The notes under the pieces are model-generated. The model was given only the letters and a program-made list of their open reading frames with translations, searched no databases and was not told the DNA's origin. The translations under genes and the position numbers were made by a program. From Candidatus Bathyarchaeota archaeon (lineage in GTDB: Archaea; Thermoproteota; Bathyarchaeia; TCS64), in NCBI GenBank assembly GCA_016930055.1, contig JAFGHP010000053.1:1-59671 (forward strand): DNA of 59,671 nt, in the 5' to 3' direction. Shown here in pieces: positions 16,788 through 24,843 of the stretch; position 1 is the stretch's first letter, and every line of letters starts with the position of its first letter.

Positions 16788-17213
16788 TTGTCTGTAGTAG
16801 GATTTTCTAGAGCTAACTCTTTGTGGGTTGTTAATTATTTTAATTCTTGTGGATTTATGGAATTATTGCCTTGGGTTGGTTCTGGTTATGATATGGAAAG
16901 ATTTGGTATACTTCCTACAGCCAGTGCAAGGCATGCTGATGTTTTAGTTGTTGCTGGGTATATTACATTAAAAGGTGCTAAACGTGTTAGAAGAATTTAT
17001 GATCAAATGCCTTCACCAAAATATGTTTTAGCGCTTGGTAGCTGTCCAATGACAGGTGGTATGTATTGGGATTCTTATAATACTGTAAAAAACATTGAAG
17101 AAGTTTTACCTGTTGATGTATGGGTTTTGGGTTGTCCTCCAAAACCTGAGAATATTGGTCATGGGATTGTTATGGCTATGAACGCAATTAAAAGTGGTTT
17201 CAAAGGGCATTAG
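16788..17213 (+). CDS. NuoB/[NiFe]-hydrogenase-small-subunit-like protein with one tandem Cys missing
   Basis: First gene of a compact NuoB-C-D-I-like cluster. This 141-residue subunit should hold the N2-type [4Fe-4S] cluster next to the large subunit. GSCPMTGG and LGCPPKPE supply two cysteine ligands. The tandem Cys-Cys of NuoB, or CxxC of group 4 hydrogenases, is reduced to a single Cys21 in NSCGFMEL. So at most three standard cysteine ligands remain. The TTG start has no strong ribosome binding site. Eleven bases separate it from the NuoC-like gene. Confidence 0.82.
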   Translation: MSVVGFSRANSLWVVNYFNSCGFMELLPWVGSGYDMERFGILPTASARHADVLVVAGYITLKGAKRVRRIYDQMPSPKYVLALGSCPMTGGMYWDSYNTVKNIEEVLPVDVWVLGCPPKPENIGHGIVMAMNAIKSGFKGH

Positions 17214-17224
17214 GTGATGATAAA

Positions 17225-17698
17225 TTGAGTTTAGATATGATTTCTTATATTAAAGAAAATCTTAGTGATCTTATTTTATCTATAGAAGAAGATAAAATAA
17301 TAACTTTATTAATTGATAAAAAAAACCTTTTAAAAGTTGCAGCAATTTTAAAAGACGCAGGTTACAACCATTTTTCTGACGTAACAGTTGTTGATTATAT
17401 AGATAATGATGAATTCGAATTAATTTATCATTTATGGTCTCATAATTTAAAAATCAGATTAATGTTAAAAACAAGATTATCAAGACATGATGCGAATGTA
17501 GATACACTCACCTCTGTTTGGAAATCAGCTCATATGCATGAGAGAGAAAACCATGAAATGTTTGGAATACTTTTTAAAGGTCATACTGATTTAAAACCTT
17601 TACTTCTTGAAGATTGGGAAGGTTTACCTCCTTTAAGGAAAGACTTTGATTCACGTAAATTTGTAATTGACAAATTTTATGGAGGTAAACGTATTTGA
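17225..17698 (+). CDS. NuoC/EchD-like subunit
   Basis: A 157-residue NuoC-type 30-kDa subunit homologue. The signature is clear: ANVDTLTSVWKSAHMHERENHEMFG followed by FKGHTDLKPLLLEDWEGLPPLRKDF. NuoC has no cofactor; it packs against NuoD in complex I and group 4 hydrogenases. A GGTGATGA ribosome binding site precedes the TTG start. The stop overlaps the start of the NuoD-like gene (TTGA), so the two are translationally coupled. Confidence 0.87.
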   Translation: MSLDMISYIKENLSDLILSIEEDKIITLLIDKKNLLKVAAILKDAGYNHFSDVTVVDYIDNDEFELIYHLWSHNLKIRLMLKTRLSRHDANVDTLTSVWKSAHMHERENHEMFGILFKGHTDLKPLLLEDWEGLPPLRKDFDSRKFVIDKFYGGKRI

Positions 17699-18795
17699 TT
17701 GATGTACCTTTTTTTACTATACCTTTTGGACCATGTCATCCTTCATCAGGTCATTTTCACGCCTCTTTAAAAGTTGATGGAGAACAAGTAGTGGAAGTAA
17801 TACCAGATCCAGGTTATCTTCATAGAGGGTTTGAAAAATTAATGGAATATAGAACATTTTTACAGAATTCTCCCTTAGTTGACAGAATCTGCATATTAGA
17901 TCCTTTTGCTGCTGAATTAGGTTATGTTAATGCTTCTGAAACTGTTTTGGATATAGAGGTTCCTGAGAGAGGTAAATTTATTAGAACTATAATGGCTGAA
18001 TTGGGTAGAATTTTGAGCCATACTACATGGATAGGTGTAATTTCTTTAGTTCTTGGTCTGGATACTGGGTGTAAAATTGCATTTGGAGATCGAGAATCAA
18101 TAATTAGAATTAATGAAAAAATTACTGGTGGTAGAATATATCCTTGTTATTTCTTACCTGGTGGTGTACGTAGGGATCTCCCAAAAAATTATCATGAATT
18201 GTTTGACGAATTATTTATTCGTCTTGAAAAAAATCTTAATCAATATGATTATCTAATTTTTGGCAATGAATCTTTTCGTGGTCGTTTAGAAAATATTGGT
18301 ATAATGGATGAGAAAGAAGCTATTGATCTCGGAGCAACTGGTCCAAATTTAAGGGCTACTGGATTGAAGACTGATCTCAGAAAAGATGAGCCTTATGAAG
18401 TTTATGAACAACTTAATTTTGATATCCCTGTTCAAACTAAAGGAGATGCTTTTTCTAGGTGTATGTGTAGAAGGCTTGAGATTGAACAAAGTATAAATAT
18501 TATCAAAGAAGCAATACAAAAAATTCCTGATGGAGAATATAAAAATAAAAATTTCAGACCTTTTACTAAAGCAAAAGAAAAAGAAACATATTTCTGCTGT
18601 GAATCAGCTAGAGGCGAACAATGTTATCATATGGTAAGTAACGGTCAAGACAAACCATATAGAGTCAAAGTTAGAGGACCAAGTTTTTCCCATACATTAG
18701 ATGAATTCCCTTATTTAGCTAAAAATTCATATATTGCTGACATTCCTGCGATATATTGGAGTTTGGACCCTTGTCCGGCAGACGTAGATAGGTGA
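17695..18795 (+). CDS. NuoD/[NiFe]-hydrogenase-large-subunit-like protein with CxxD in place of both CxxC motifs
   Basis: A 366-residue large subunit of the NuoD/group 4 hydrogenase family (PFFTIPFGPCHPSSGHFH, GYLHRGFEKLME, GATGPNLRATG). At the two metal-binding sites the motifs are RICILD (Cys66, Asp69) and DPCPAD (Cys360, Asp363). In true [NiFe] hydrogenases both are CxxC. Here the first, terminal Ni-ligand Cys is kept in each pair and the second, bridging Cys is Asp. NuoD of complex I normally keeps neither. The protein ends three residues after Asp363, so no cleavable tail exists. It is probably not a normal H2-activating enzyme; a different metal site or an Ehr-like non-catalytic role is possible. 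Confidence 0.85.
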   Translation: MIDVPFFTIPFGPCHPSSGHFHASLKVDGEQVVEVIPDPGYLHRGFEKLMEYRTFLQNSPLVDRICILDPFAAELGYVNASETVLDIEVPERGKFIRTIMAELGRILSHTTWIGVISLVLGLDTGCKIAFGDRESIIRINEKITGGRIYPCYFLPGGVRRDLPKNYHELFDELFIRLEKNLNQYDYLIFGNESFRGRLENIGIMDEKEAIDLGATGPNLRATGLKTDLRKDEPYEVYEQLNFDIPVQTKGDAFSRCMCRRLEIEQSINIIKEAIQKIPDGEYKNKNFRPFTKAKEKETYFCCESARGEQCYHMVSNGQDKPYRVKVRGPSFSHTLDEFPYLAKNSYIADIPAIYWSLDPCPADVDR

Positions 18796-18800
18796 TTAAA

Positions 18801-19169
18801 ATGCCTTTAAAAGATCTTTTAAAACCTTTTAAAACTTTAAAAAATATTAGCAAAAAACCTATGACCTTAGTTTTTCCAAAAGAATCTTTACCTCCAACAG
18901 AAAATTATAGAGGAAGGCAACTTCTTGATGTAAATAAATGTATAGGCTGTGGAATGTGCTCAAGGGTTTGCCCGAATGATGCCATAAATATGGTTGATTT
19001 TATGAATAAAAAATGTCCTCAGATCCACCTTGGTAAATGTTGCTTTTGTGCTTTATGTGCTGAAAACTGTCCTACAAATGCACTAACGATGACAAATCAA
19101 ATATTTATTGCAGGTTATGATAGATTCTTTGCTGTATATGATCCAGAAAAATTGTCGAAAAATGAATAG
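18801..19169 (+). CDS. NuoI-like 2[4Fe-4S] ferredoxin subunit
   Basis: A 122-residue ferredoxin-type subunit. Clusters are ligated by CIGCGMCSRVCP and CCFCALCAENCP. It should carry electrons from soluble ferredoxin or another donor to the NuoB-like subunit. The ATG at 18801 is preferred: AGGTGA sits five bases upstream, and the GTG at 18792 lies inside that site and overlaps the end of the NuoD-like gene. It is the last gene of the cluster; no NuoH or NuoL membrane subunit follows. Confidence 0.87.
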   Translation: MPLKDLLKPFKTLKNISKKPMTLVFPKESLPPTENYRGRQLLDVNKCIGCGMCSRVCPNDAINMVDFMNKKCPQIHLGKCCFCALCAENCPTNALTMTNQIFIAGYDRFFAVYDPEKLSKNE

Positions 19170-19404
19170 TCAATCTTTAATAATATTTTTAAAATTTTTG
19201 ATACGATAAAAATAAAATATTAATAATTTTATTAAAAATAATTGATTTATATATGAAATTATTATTTAAGAATAAACTAAACTCATTCTTTTTCTAATAA
19301 TTTTATTAAATTTTATCGATTTAATATTTATATCCTTTTAAAATAAATTAACTAATATTAGGACCTATGTTTATTTTTATACAACTTCTGAGGTAAATAT
19401 TGAT

Positions 19405-20355
19405 GTGAAAAATTTGGTGAAGCCTTTCTTAATTGGTACAAGAAATGCTGCTCCTCATCTTTATAGAGGTATAGGAGTCTTGAAGAAAGGTGGCAGCATC
19501 ATAGACGCTGTTGAAGCAACTGTCAGTGGTATTGAGGAAAGCACTGAAAGTGGTAATGTTGGTGTTGGTGGTAGCCCTAATATTCTTGGCGTAATTGAAC
19601 TTGACGCATCCATAATGGATGGTGCCACAATGAAGACAGGGGCAGTTGGGTGTGTATCAAAATACTGTCATGCAATCAGTATTGCTAGAAAGGTGATGGA
19701 TTGCACTCCACACGCTTTCCTTGTTGCTGATGGTGCTCATAGATTTGCTAAAGTGATGGGCTTTAAAGAATTGGAACTCCACACTGAAAGAAGCAAAACT
19801 TTGGCTAAAGCTATGGCTTTAGATGGTTACAAGAGCCTTCCTGATGATTGGCCTAATAAAGAATATTACGTTACTGCAGCTCAAGAACTTAATATTCATG
19901 AATGGTACAAAAAACTCTCAGATGAGCACCAGGGAACAACTAATGTAATTGGAATGGATTCTGAAGGCAATATTTGTGTTGGTGTATCTACTAGTGGAAC
20001 CTCAATGAAATTTCCAGGCAGAATCGGTGACAGCCCAATAATTGGTGCAGGAAATTATTGCGATAACAGATATGGTGGCGTAGCTTGTACTGGTCGAGGT
20101 GAACTTACAATAAGGCGCCTTACCTCTAGAATTATAATTAAGTATATGGAGGATGGTTTAAGCATGGAGAAAGCAATAATTAAAGCTTTCAAAGAACTTC
20201 ATGCACTTAAAGATGGAAGTTGTCAATGTATTGCTGTAGATAAAAATGGTAATACTATATCAGCTAACATGACTAGGGCTTCAAGTCACTTCTATATGGA
20301 TATTGATATGACTGAACCTAAAGAACGGCAAGGCATATTGGTTGAACCAGATTAA
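19405..20355 (+). CDS. N4-(beta-N-acetylglucosaminyl)-L-asparaginase / isoaspartyl aminopeptidase family (Ntn hydrolase)
   Basis: An autoproteolytic Ntn-hydrolase of 316 residues. The cleavage and catalytic site is DEHQGTTNVIGMD: Thr after Gly becomes the N-terminal nucleophile of the beta chain. The substrate region STSGTSMKFPGRIGDSPIIG and the late CTGRGE are standard for glycosylasparaginase. The enzyme cuts the GlcNAc-Asn bond of glycoprotein remnants or hydrolyses asparagine or isoaspartyl peptides. Glycoprotein turnover would fit an archaeon with N-glycosylation. Monocistronic, GTG start with GAGGT about ten bases upstream. Confidence 0.85.
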   Translation: MKNLVKPFLIGTRNAAPHLYRGIGVLKKGGSIIDAVEATVSGIEESTESGNVGVGGSPNILGVIELDASIMDGATMKTGAVGCVSKYCHAISIARKVMDCTPHAFLVADGAHRFAKVMGFKELELHTERSKTLAKAMALDGYKSLPDDWPNKEYYVTAAQELNIHEWYKKLSDEHQGTTNVIGMDSEGNICVGVSTSGTSMKFPGRIGDSPIIGAGNYCDNRYGGVACTGRGELTIRRLTSRIIIKYMEDGLSMEKAIIKAFKELHALKDGSCQCIAVDKNGNTISANMTRASSHFYMDIDMTEPKERQGILVEPD

Positions 20356-20518
20356 GTTAAATTCTATTTAATTACTTCAAAACTTAATTTTTAAAATTCA
20401 AATATTTTCTATCTTTAATTAAAATAGGAAAAGATCAATTTTTAGTTTTAATTGGAAAATTGGGGTATTTTAATAAGCTATTTGAATTCTTCATTTGGAA
20501 TAAAATTTTGTATTAGCT

Positions 20519-20791
20519 CTACTTTTTAACAGTTATTGATATTGAGCTGACACTTCTAATTCTTCCATCTGTTGATTCAAGTTGCTCGGTTCCTATCTCA
20601 ATATCTTCAATAGTGAGATCATTTAGAAACCTGTTTTTTGTTACCTCAACCACATCAACTGCTGTGCTTATAGATCTTCCTCTCGCTTTTACGGTTACGG
20701 TGTCACCTTTTTCCTGTAGCGATGTTATGATTGCTATACAGTAGTTCATGATGGGTTTACTTCCAATATACACTATGTTTTCTTCAGACAT
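20519..20791 (-). CDS. albA: Alba-family chromatin/RNA-binding protein
   Basis: Small DNA/RNA-binding dimeric protein. IVYIGSKPIMNYCIAI aligns with the Alba core (IGKKPVMNYV), although the usual Lys-Lys pair is Ser-Lys. VTVKARGRSISTAVDVVEV and the C-terminal ISITVKK complete the fold. Starting at the ATG at 20791 gives 90 residues, typical for Alba. A GTG at 20821 and non-standard codons between are in frame, and the AGGTGA at 20818-20823 sits before an ATA codon, so the start is not settled. A TATA box lies upstream. Confidence 0.88.
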   Translation of the reverse strand: MSEENIVYIGSKPIMNYCIAIITSLQEKGDTVTVKARGRSISTAVDVVEVTKNRFLNDLTIEDIEIGTEQLESTDGRIRSVSSISITVKK

Positions 20792-20863
20792 TGTTGTAGT
20801 CAATTCGATTATGTTTGTCACCTAATTAAAATTTAGGGTGTTAGAGCACAAAATACACTAATT

Positions 20864-20875
20864 ATTTATATATAA
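20864..20875 (-). promoter_or_regulatory. TATA box for alba
   Basis: TTTATATATAAA on the minus strand, about 45 bases before the AGGTGA of alba, is the strongest TATA-like match in this spacer. The divergent DUF72 gene at 20955 could conceivably share it. Confidence 0.5.
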
Positions 20876-20954
20876 ACGAACAAATTTAGTCACTTTTTTT
20901 ACTATAACTATTTCTGGGTGTGAAAGTATTTCTATTAAATGGTGTATTATTTAT

Positions 20955-21698
20955 TTGATTTACCTTGGAACTATGGGATGGAGTTATCCCTTTTGGGTAG
21001 ATAACTTTTATTCTAGAGGTACTCAGCAAAAAGAATTTCTTCAATATTATTCAAAAAAATTTAATACTGTAGAGATTGACTCTACCTTTTACAGAATTCC
21101 CTCTTTAAATACAATTTCAGAGTGGAAGAACTCTGTATTCGATGGTTTTAAATTTTCAGTAAAAATGCATCGAGATATAACACATGCTAAAAACCTATAT
21201 TTTGACGAATCGAAATTAAATGTCTTCTTGGAACGTATACAAAAACTTGACACAGTTTTAGGTCCAATTTTACTACAGTTTCCTCCATGGTTAAAATCTG
21301 AAAACATAGGATCTTTAGAGAATCTACTTAAAATAATTCCAAAAAATTTGATTTTAGCTCTAGAATTTCGAAATGAAAGCTGGTTTACTGATTCCACTTT
21401 TAAGCTTTTACGAAATTATGATGTATCTATTGTTTCTGTTAATAACCAAAAATATTTTGATGAAAAACTAGGTAAAATTAATTATTTTAGATGGGAAGGT
21501 GATAGGGAAAAAATAAACGGAGAGAAAGGTGTTGTTGAAGTTGATAGAAGTAAAGAGATTGCTTCATGGTCATTAAAACTTCATTCTTTGTATGTCCAGG
21601 GAAGAGATGTTTTTGGTTATTTCAGTAAATTTTTTTCTGGTTTTCCTCCTTTCGATGTCCAGGAAATGAACAATCAATTAAATTTATTAAAAAAATAA
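20955..21698 (+). CDS. DUF72 family protein (YecE-like)
   Basis: A 247-residue TIM-barrel-like DUF72 protein. Family hallmarks are LGTMGWSYPFW at the N-terminus, YYSKKFNTVEIDSTFYRIPS, FKFSVKMHRDITH, LLQFPPWL and LALEFRNESWF. Several groups have noted DUF72 near DNA-repair or sugar-related genes, but no reaction is established. The TTG start is supported by the usual family N-terminus. It is convergent with the aminotransferase at 21710, 11 bases apart. Confidence 0.85.
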   Translation: MIYLGTMGWSYPFWVDNFYSRGTQQKEFLQYYSKKFNTVEIDSTFYRIPSLNTISEWKNSVFDGFKFSVKMHRDITHAKNLYFDESKLNVFLERIQKLDTVLGPILLQFPPWLKSENIGSLENLLKIIPKNLILALEFRNESWFTDSTFKLLRNYDVSIVSVNNQKYFDEKLGKINYFRWEGDREKINGEKGVVEVDRSKEIASWSLKLHSLYVQGRDVFGYFSKFFSGFPPFDVQEMNNQLNLLKK

Positions 21699-21709
21699 TT
21701 ATGTGAAAA

Positions 21710-22867
21710 TTATTTTTGTTTAGAAAATATTTTCATTGCTGCCCCTACACCATTTCCTATTGTTTTTAAGTAATTTAATTCGTATAAAGCAGCTTCCATT
21801 GCTGCTAATGTTGCAGAAATATCGTTTATTGTATCGCTTCCCATATGACCGATTCTAATTGTTTTCCCTGCTATTTTACCTAATCCCCCTGCAATTATAA
21901 CATTGTATTTTTTCATCATAATGTTCCGTAATTCAACATCGTTTACTTCTTCTGGTATAATTGGGACGCTTAACGTATGTGCAAGGTTGTTTTTGTCTGG
22001 GAAGGATTCTAATCCTATTTCTCTTAATCCTAATTGGAAGGCTTCAGAAAAGATTTCGTGTCTCTTCCATCGCTTTTCTAACCCTTCTTCATGAATTATT
22101 TTAAGAGCTTCAAGCATTCCTAGAACCATACCTGTTGCAGGTGTAGCAAAATATTTTTTAGGGTTTTCCATTATTGGTCTCCACTTTTTTAAATTAGTGT
22201 AATAATCAGAGATAGGTGTTTTCCTAGATTCAATGACTCTCCATGATTTTTCATTTAGACAAAACAGACTCATACCAGGAGGAGCACCTATTGCTTTTTG
22301 GCTTCCCGTTAAACAGAAATCGATGTTCCATTCATCCATTTTTATTGGCATCCCTCCTATTCCACATACACTATCAACAATGAATAATGCATTTGAGTTC
22401 TTCATTAAATCTCCAATTTTCTGTATTGGATTAGCTATTCCTGTTGATGTATCAACATGTTCGACTGTGACTGCTTTATAATTATTGGAAAAAAGTTTTT
22501 CCTCTAGTAATTTTAAATCAATTCCTTTACCCCAATCAAAAGATAAACGATTTACTTCACCACCATGTGGAGTGATAATTTCAGCCCATTTTTCTCCGAA
22601 AAAACCATTTTCAATACATAAAACTTTGTCTCCTTTTTCAATTAAGTTGGAGGCGGCAGCTTCCATACCTAAAGTTCCACTACCTGAAAGCATGAAAGGT
22701 ACTCCTTTAGTTTGGAAAAGTTCTTTTTGTAGATTCAAGGCTTCGATATAAGACTCAACAAACTCTCCGCTTCCATGACTATATATTGTCCTAGAAAGTG
22801 CCCGAAGTACTCTTGGAGAAACTATTGTTGGACCAGGAATCATAAGTAACTCGCGTTCGTGATCCAC
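21710..22867 (-). CDS. Class V aminotransferase (alanine-glyoxylate / serine-pyruvate type)
   Basis: PLP enzyme of fold type I, about 385 residues. MIPGPTIVSP near the N-terminus and GSGTLGMEAAASNL fit the AGXT/SPT group. The PLP lysine is in CLTGSQKAIGAPPGMS, and FIVDSVCGIGGMPI holds the PLP-ring Asp. Substrates are typically alanine, serine, aspartate or phosphonate-type amines with glyoxylate or pyruvate. I prefer the GTG at 22867 because AGGTG lies six bases before it; the GTG at 22876 overlaps that ribosome binding site. With glycine decarboxylase elsewhere in the window it could serve glycine/serine metabolism (inference). Confidence 0.85.
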   Translation of the reverse strand: MDHERELLMIPGPTIVSPRVLRALSRTIYSHGSGEFVESYIEALNLQKELFQTKGVPFMLSGSGTLGMEAAASNLIEKGDKVLCIENGFFGEKWAEIITPHGGEVNRLSFDWGKGIDLKLLEEKLFSNNYKAVTVEHVDTSTGIANPIQKIGDLMKNSNALFIVDSVCGIGGMPIKMDEWNIDFCLTGSQKAIGAPPGMSLFCLNEKSWRVIESRKTPISDYYTNLKKWRPIMENPKKYFATPATGMVLGMLEALKIIHEEGLEKRWKRHEIFSEAFQLGLREIGLESFPDKNNLAHTLSVPIIPEEVNDVELRNIMMKKYNVIIAGGLGKIAGKTIRIGHMGSDTINDISATLAAMEAALYELNYLKTIGNGVGAAMKIFSKQK

Positions 22868-22927
22868 CTTATACACCTGAAAATAAATAAACGATTAATG
22901 TTTTATGACTTTCCACTAATTTATACT

Positions 22928-23464
22928 TTAAATTAAATTATTCTTTATAGCATTCTGAAATCTTTCTTGGCACTGTTGAATAATTTTTTTAGCATTTTCT
23001 AAATCTTGCCATTTTTCAACTCTAGTTTCTTTTTGTTCAGGTCGTTTATAATTATTGTAGAAATAATTTAGTTCATCTATCATAGATTTAGGAATATCTT
23101 CTAAATTTTGTATATGTCTATAAAACGGGTCCGTTGTACTTACTGTTACTATTTTGTCATCAACTTGATCGCCATCCCACATTATAATGTTAGCAACTGG
23201 TCTAGCAGTAGTTACACAACCTGTGAATGTTGGTTCATTTATTAAAAGAACTGCATCAAGTGGATCATTGTCATCATCTAATGTTTGTGGGATAAATCCA
23301 TAATCACATGGATAATATGTGTAAAGTACTCGATCAAGTTTAAAGACTCCATTTTTTGCATCAAATTCATATTTATTTCTGCTGCCTCTGATTATTTCTG
23401 TTACAACATATAATTCTAAAGGAGGGTTAGGACCAGTTGGAAATTTTCGCCAATAATCAATCAA
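22928..23464 (-). CDS. ppa: Inorganic pyrophosphatase, family I
   Basis: Soluble Mg2+-dependent pyrophosphatase of 178 residues, which pulls biosynthetic reactions by hydrolysing PPi. The key segments are RGSRNKYEFD, YPCDYGFIPQTL, DDDNDPLDAVLL (D-x-D-P-x-D metal site) and DDKIVTVSTTDP. The usual DGDPLD reads NDPLD after three Asp, which keeps the acidic ligands. Upstream lies hypC in the same direction only 39 bases away; co-transcription is possible but functionally unremarkable. Confidence 0.92.
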   Translation of the reverse strand: MIDYWRKFPTGPNPPLELYVVTEIIRGSRNKYEFDAKNGVFKLDRVLYTYYPCDYGFIPQTLDDDNDPLDAVLLINEPTFTGCVTTARPVANIIMWDGDQVDDKIVTVSTTDPFYRHIQNLEDIPKSMIDELNYFYNNYKRPEQKETRVEKWQDLENAKKIIQQCQERFQNAIKNNLI

Positions 23465-23503
23465 TTGTTTCGTTTACAGGTTGAAAGCATTAGTTTTTAA
23501 TCT

Positions 23504-23743
23504 TTACGCTTCTGTTTCATCCATGTAAGCTAAAACTTCTTTCCATAAATCAAGAGTCTCAAGAGCTTCTTTCTCATCAAGTACTTGAATTACAAATCCT
23601 GTATGCACCAGAACCCAGCTACCGATATTAACTAATCCCTTTTCCATCAAATCAATTATTGCTTCTCTTTTTATTCCCCCAAAATCAATAATTGCAGTTC
23701 TCCCATCAATGGATTCTACTTTACCTGGAATAGCTAGGCACAT
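23504..23743 (-). CDS. hypC: Hydrogenase maturation chaperone HypC/HupF
   Basis: A 79-residue chaperone that carries the Fe(CN)2CO precursor between HypD and the hydrogenase large subunit. It starts with the invariant MCLAIPGKV, in which Cys2 is the functional ligand, and continues with the OB-fold IDFGGIKREAIIDL and GSWVLVHTGFVIQVLDE. It is divergent from the Mvh-like hydrogenase genes, which fits its role in maturing that enzyme and the Ech-type enzyme at 41047. No other hyp genes lie in the window. Confidence 0.93.
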   Translation of the reverse strand: MCLAIPGKVESIDGRTAIIDFGGIKREAIIDLMEKGLVNIGSWVLVHTGFVIQVLDEKEALETLDLWKEVLAYMDETEA

Positions 23744-23967
23744 TATCTTCCATCTATGTAGTCGTCCCTTATATTCTAAACTAATTTTTATTTTATTTAT
23801 TTTTAAATGTTATGATTTTCGTTTTAATAAGAAGTTACTTTTTTATTCTTTTATAATCACACTTATTATACATACTAGCATAAACAATATATTCAGTAAT
23901 TATAATTGATACTGATACCTTTGCACGGATTTAACTTTAGTGAACTTATGTATCCGGAGTTGGTTAA

Positions 23968-24843
23968 ATGGTGAAACTTCTTTTATTAGGCTTATCTGGT
24001 GACTCTGGTTGCCAGGTAGCTGCAGTTGGATTACATGATAAACTCCTCAAAATATTAATGGGTAATGAGCTAGTTTATGCTCCTACATTAATTGATGTTA
24101 AAGAGATTCCTGAAAAAATTGATGTAGCTATAATTGAGGGTGGTTTAAGAACTAAACATGAAGTTGAGGTAATTAAAAAAATTCGTGCCAACTCAAATAT
24201 TTTGATATCACTTGGTTCATGTGCTTGTTTTGGAGGAATACCTGGATTAGCTAACACGGAGCATGGAAAGGTTCTTTTAAAAAAGATTTACACTGAACAA
24301 AAGGGGACTTCTGTTGGTGTTATCCCTGTAGTCGATGAATTGCTTTCAGGACAATTTCCAATTCATACTGCAGTTCAGGTTGATTATTTAATACCTGGTT
24401 GTCCACCAGAAATTAATGATATTGAATATACTCTAGTTACTTTATTAAATGGTGAAAAACCCACCAAATGTTTAACTGATGTTTGTGAGGATTGTCCCCG
24501 TGAAAGATTAGGGGTTTATTCAAATAAACTAAAACGAATCTTTGAAGAAGTAAGTGATCCCAAACGTTGCTTATTGGAGCAAGGATTTCTTTGTATGGGG
24601 CCTGCAACAATGGGTGGATGTGGAGCTCCTTGCCCTGCTGCTGGTATGCCATGTGATGGATGTAGAGGACCAACAATAAAAAATAGTGATCAAGGATTAA
24701 CAATGCTAGATGCTTTAACTAGTTTAATATCTGAAATGAAAGACAATTTTGATCTTACACAACACATCGGAATCTTATATCGTTATACTTATCCAGATTC
24801 TAATCTAGTAAAAAATTTTATTGGAGGACAAAAAAATGAATGA
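23968..24843 (+). CDS. mvhG: Group 3-type [NiFe]-hydrogenase small subunit, MvhG-like
   Basis: Small subunit carrying Fe-S clusters between the [NiFe] site and HdrA. LGSCACFGGI and IPGCPPEINDI are the proximal-cluster motifs. C-terminal cysteines (CLTDVCEDCP and CMGPATMGGCGAPCP...CDGC) hold further clusters. The N-terminal motif, normally SGCSGC, reads SGDSGC: Asp12 replaces the first proximal-cluster Cys and Cys15 remains. GGAGTTGG precedes the ATG. The stop overlaps the large-subunit start by eight bases. The operon continues into two HdrA-MvhD fusions. Confidence 0.87.
   Translation: MVKLLLLGLSGDSGCQVAAVGLHDKLLKILMGNELVYAPTLIDVKEIPEKIDVAIIEGGLRTKHEVEVIKKIRANSNILISLGSCACFGGIPGLANTEHGKVLLKKIYTEQKGTSVGVIPVVDELLSGQFPIHTAVQVDYLIPGCPPEINDIEYTLVTLLNGEKPTKCLTDVCEDCPRERLGVYSNKLKRIFEEVSDPKRCLLEQGFLCMGPATMGGCGAPCPAAGMPCDGCRGPTIKNSDQGLTMLDALTSLISEMKDNFDLTQHIGILYRYTYPDSNLVKNFIGGQKNE

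Noticed and set aside
20356-20518. Possible small gene between glycosylasparaginase and alba
   Set aside because: Only AT-rich sequence with frequent stops in all frames.
23744-23967. Riboswitch or attenuator upstream of mvhG
   Set aside because: No stable hairpin found by eye; only TATA-like sequences and the GGAGTTGG ribosome binding site.
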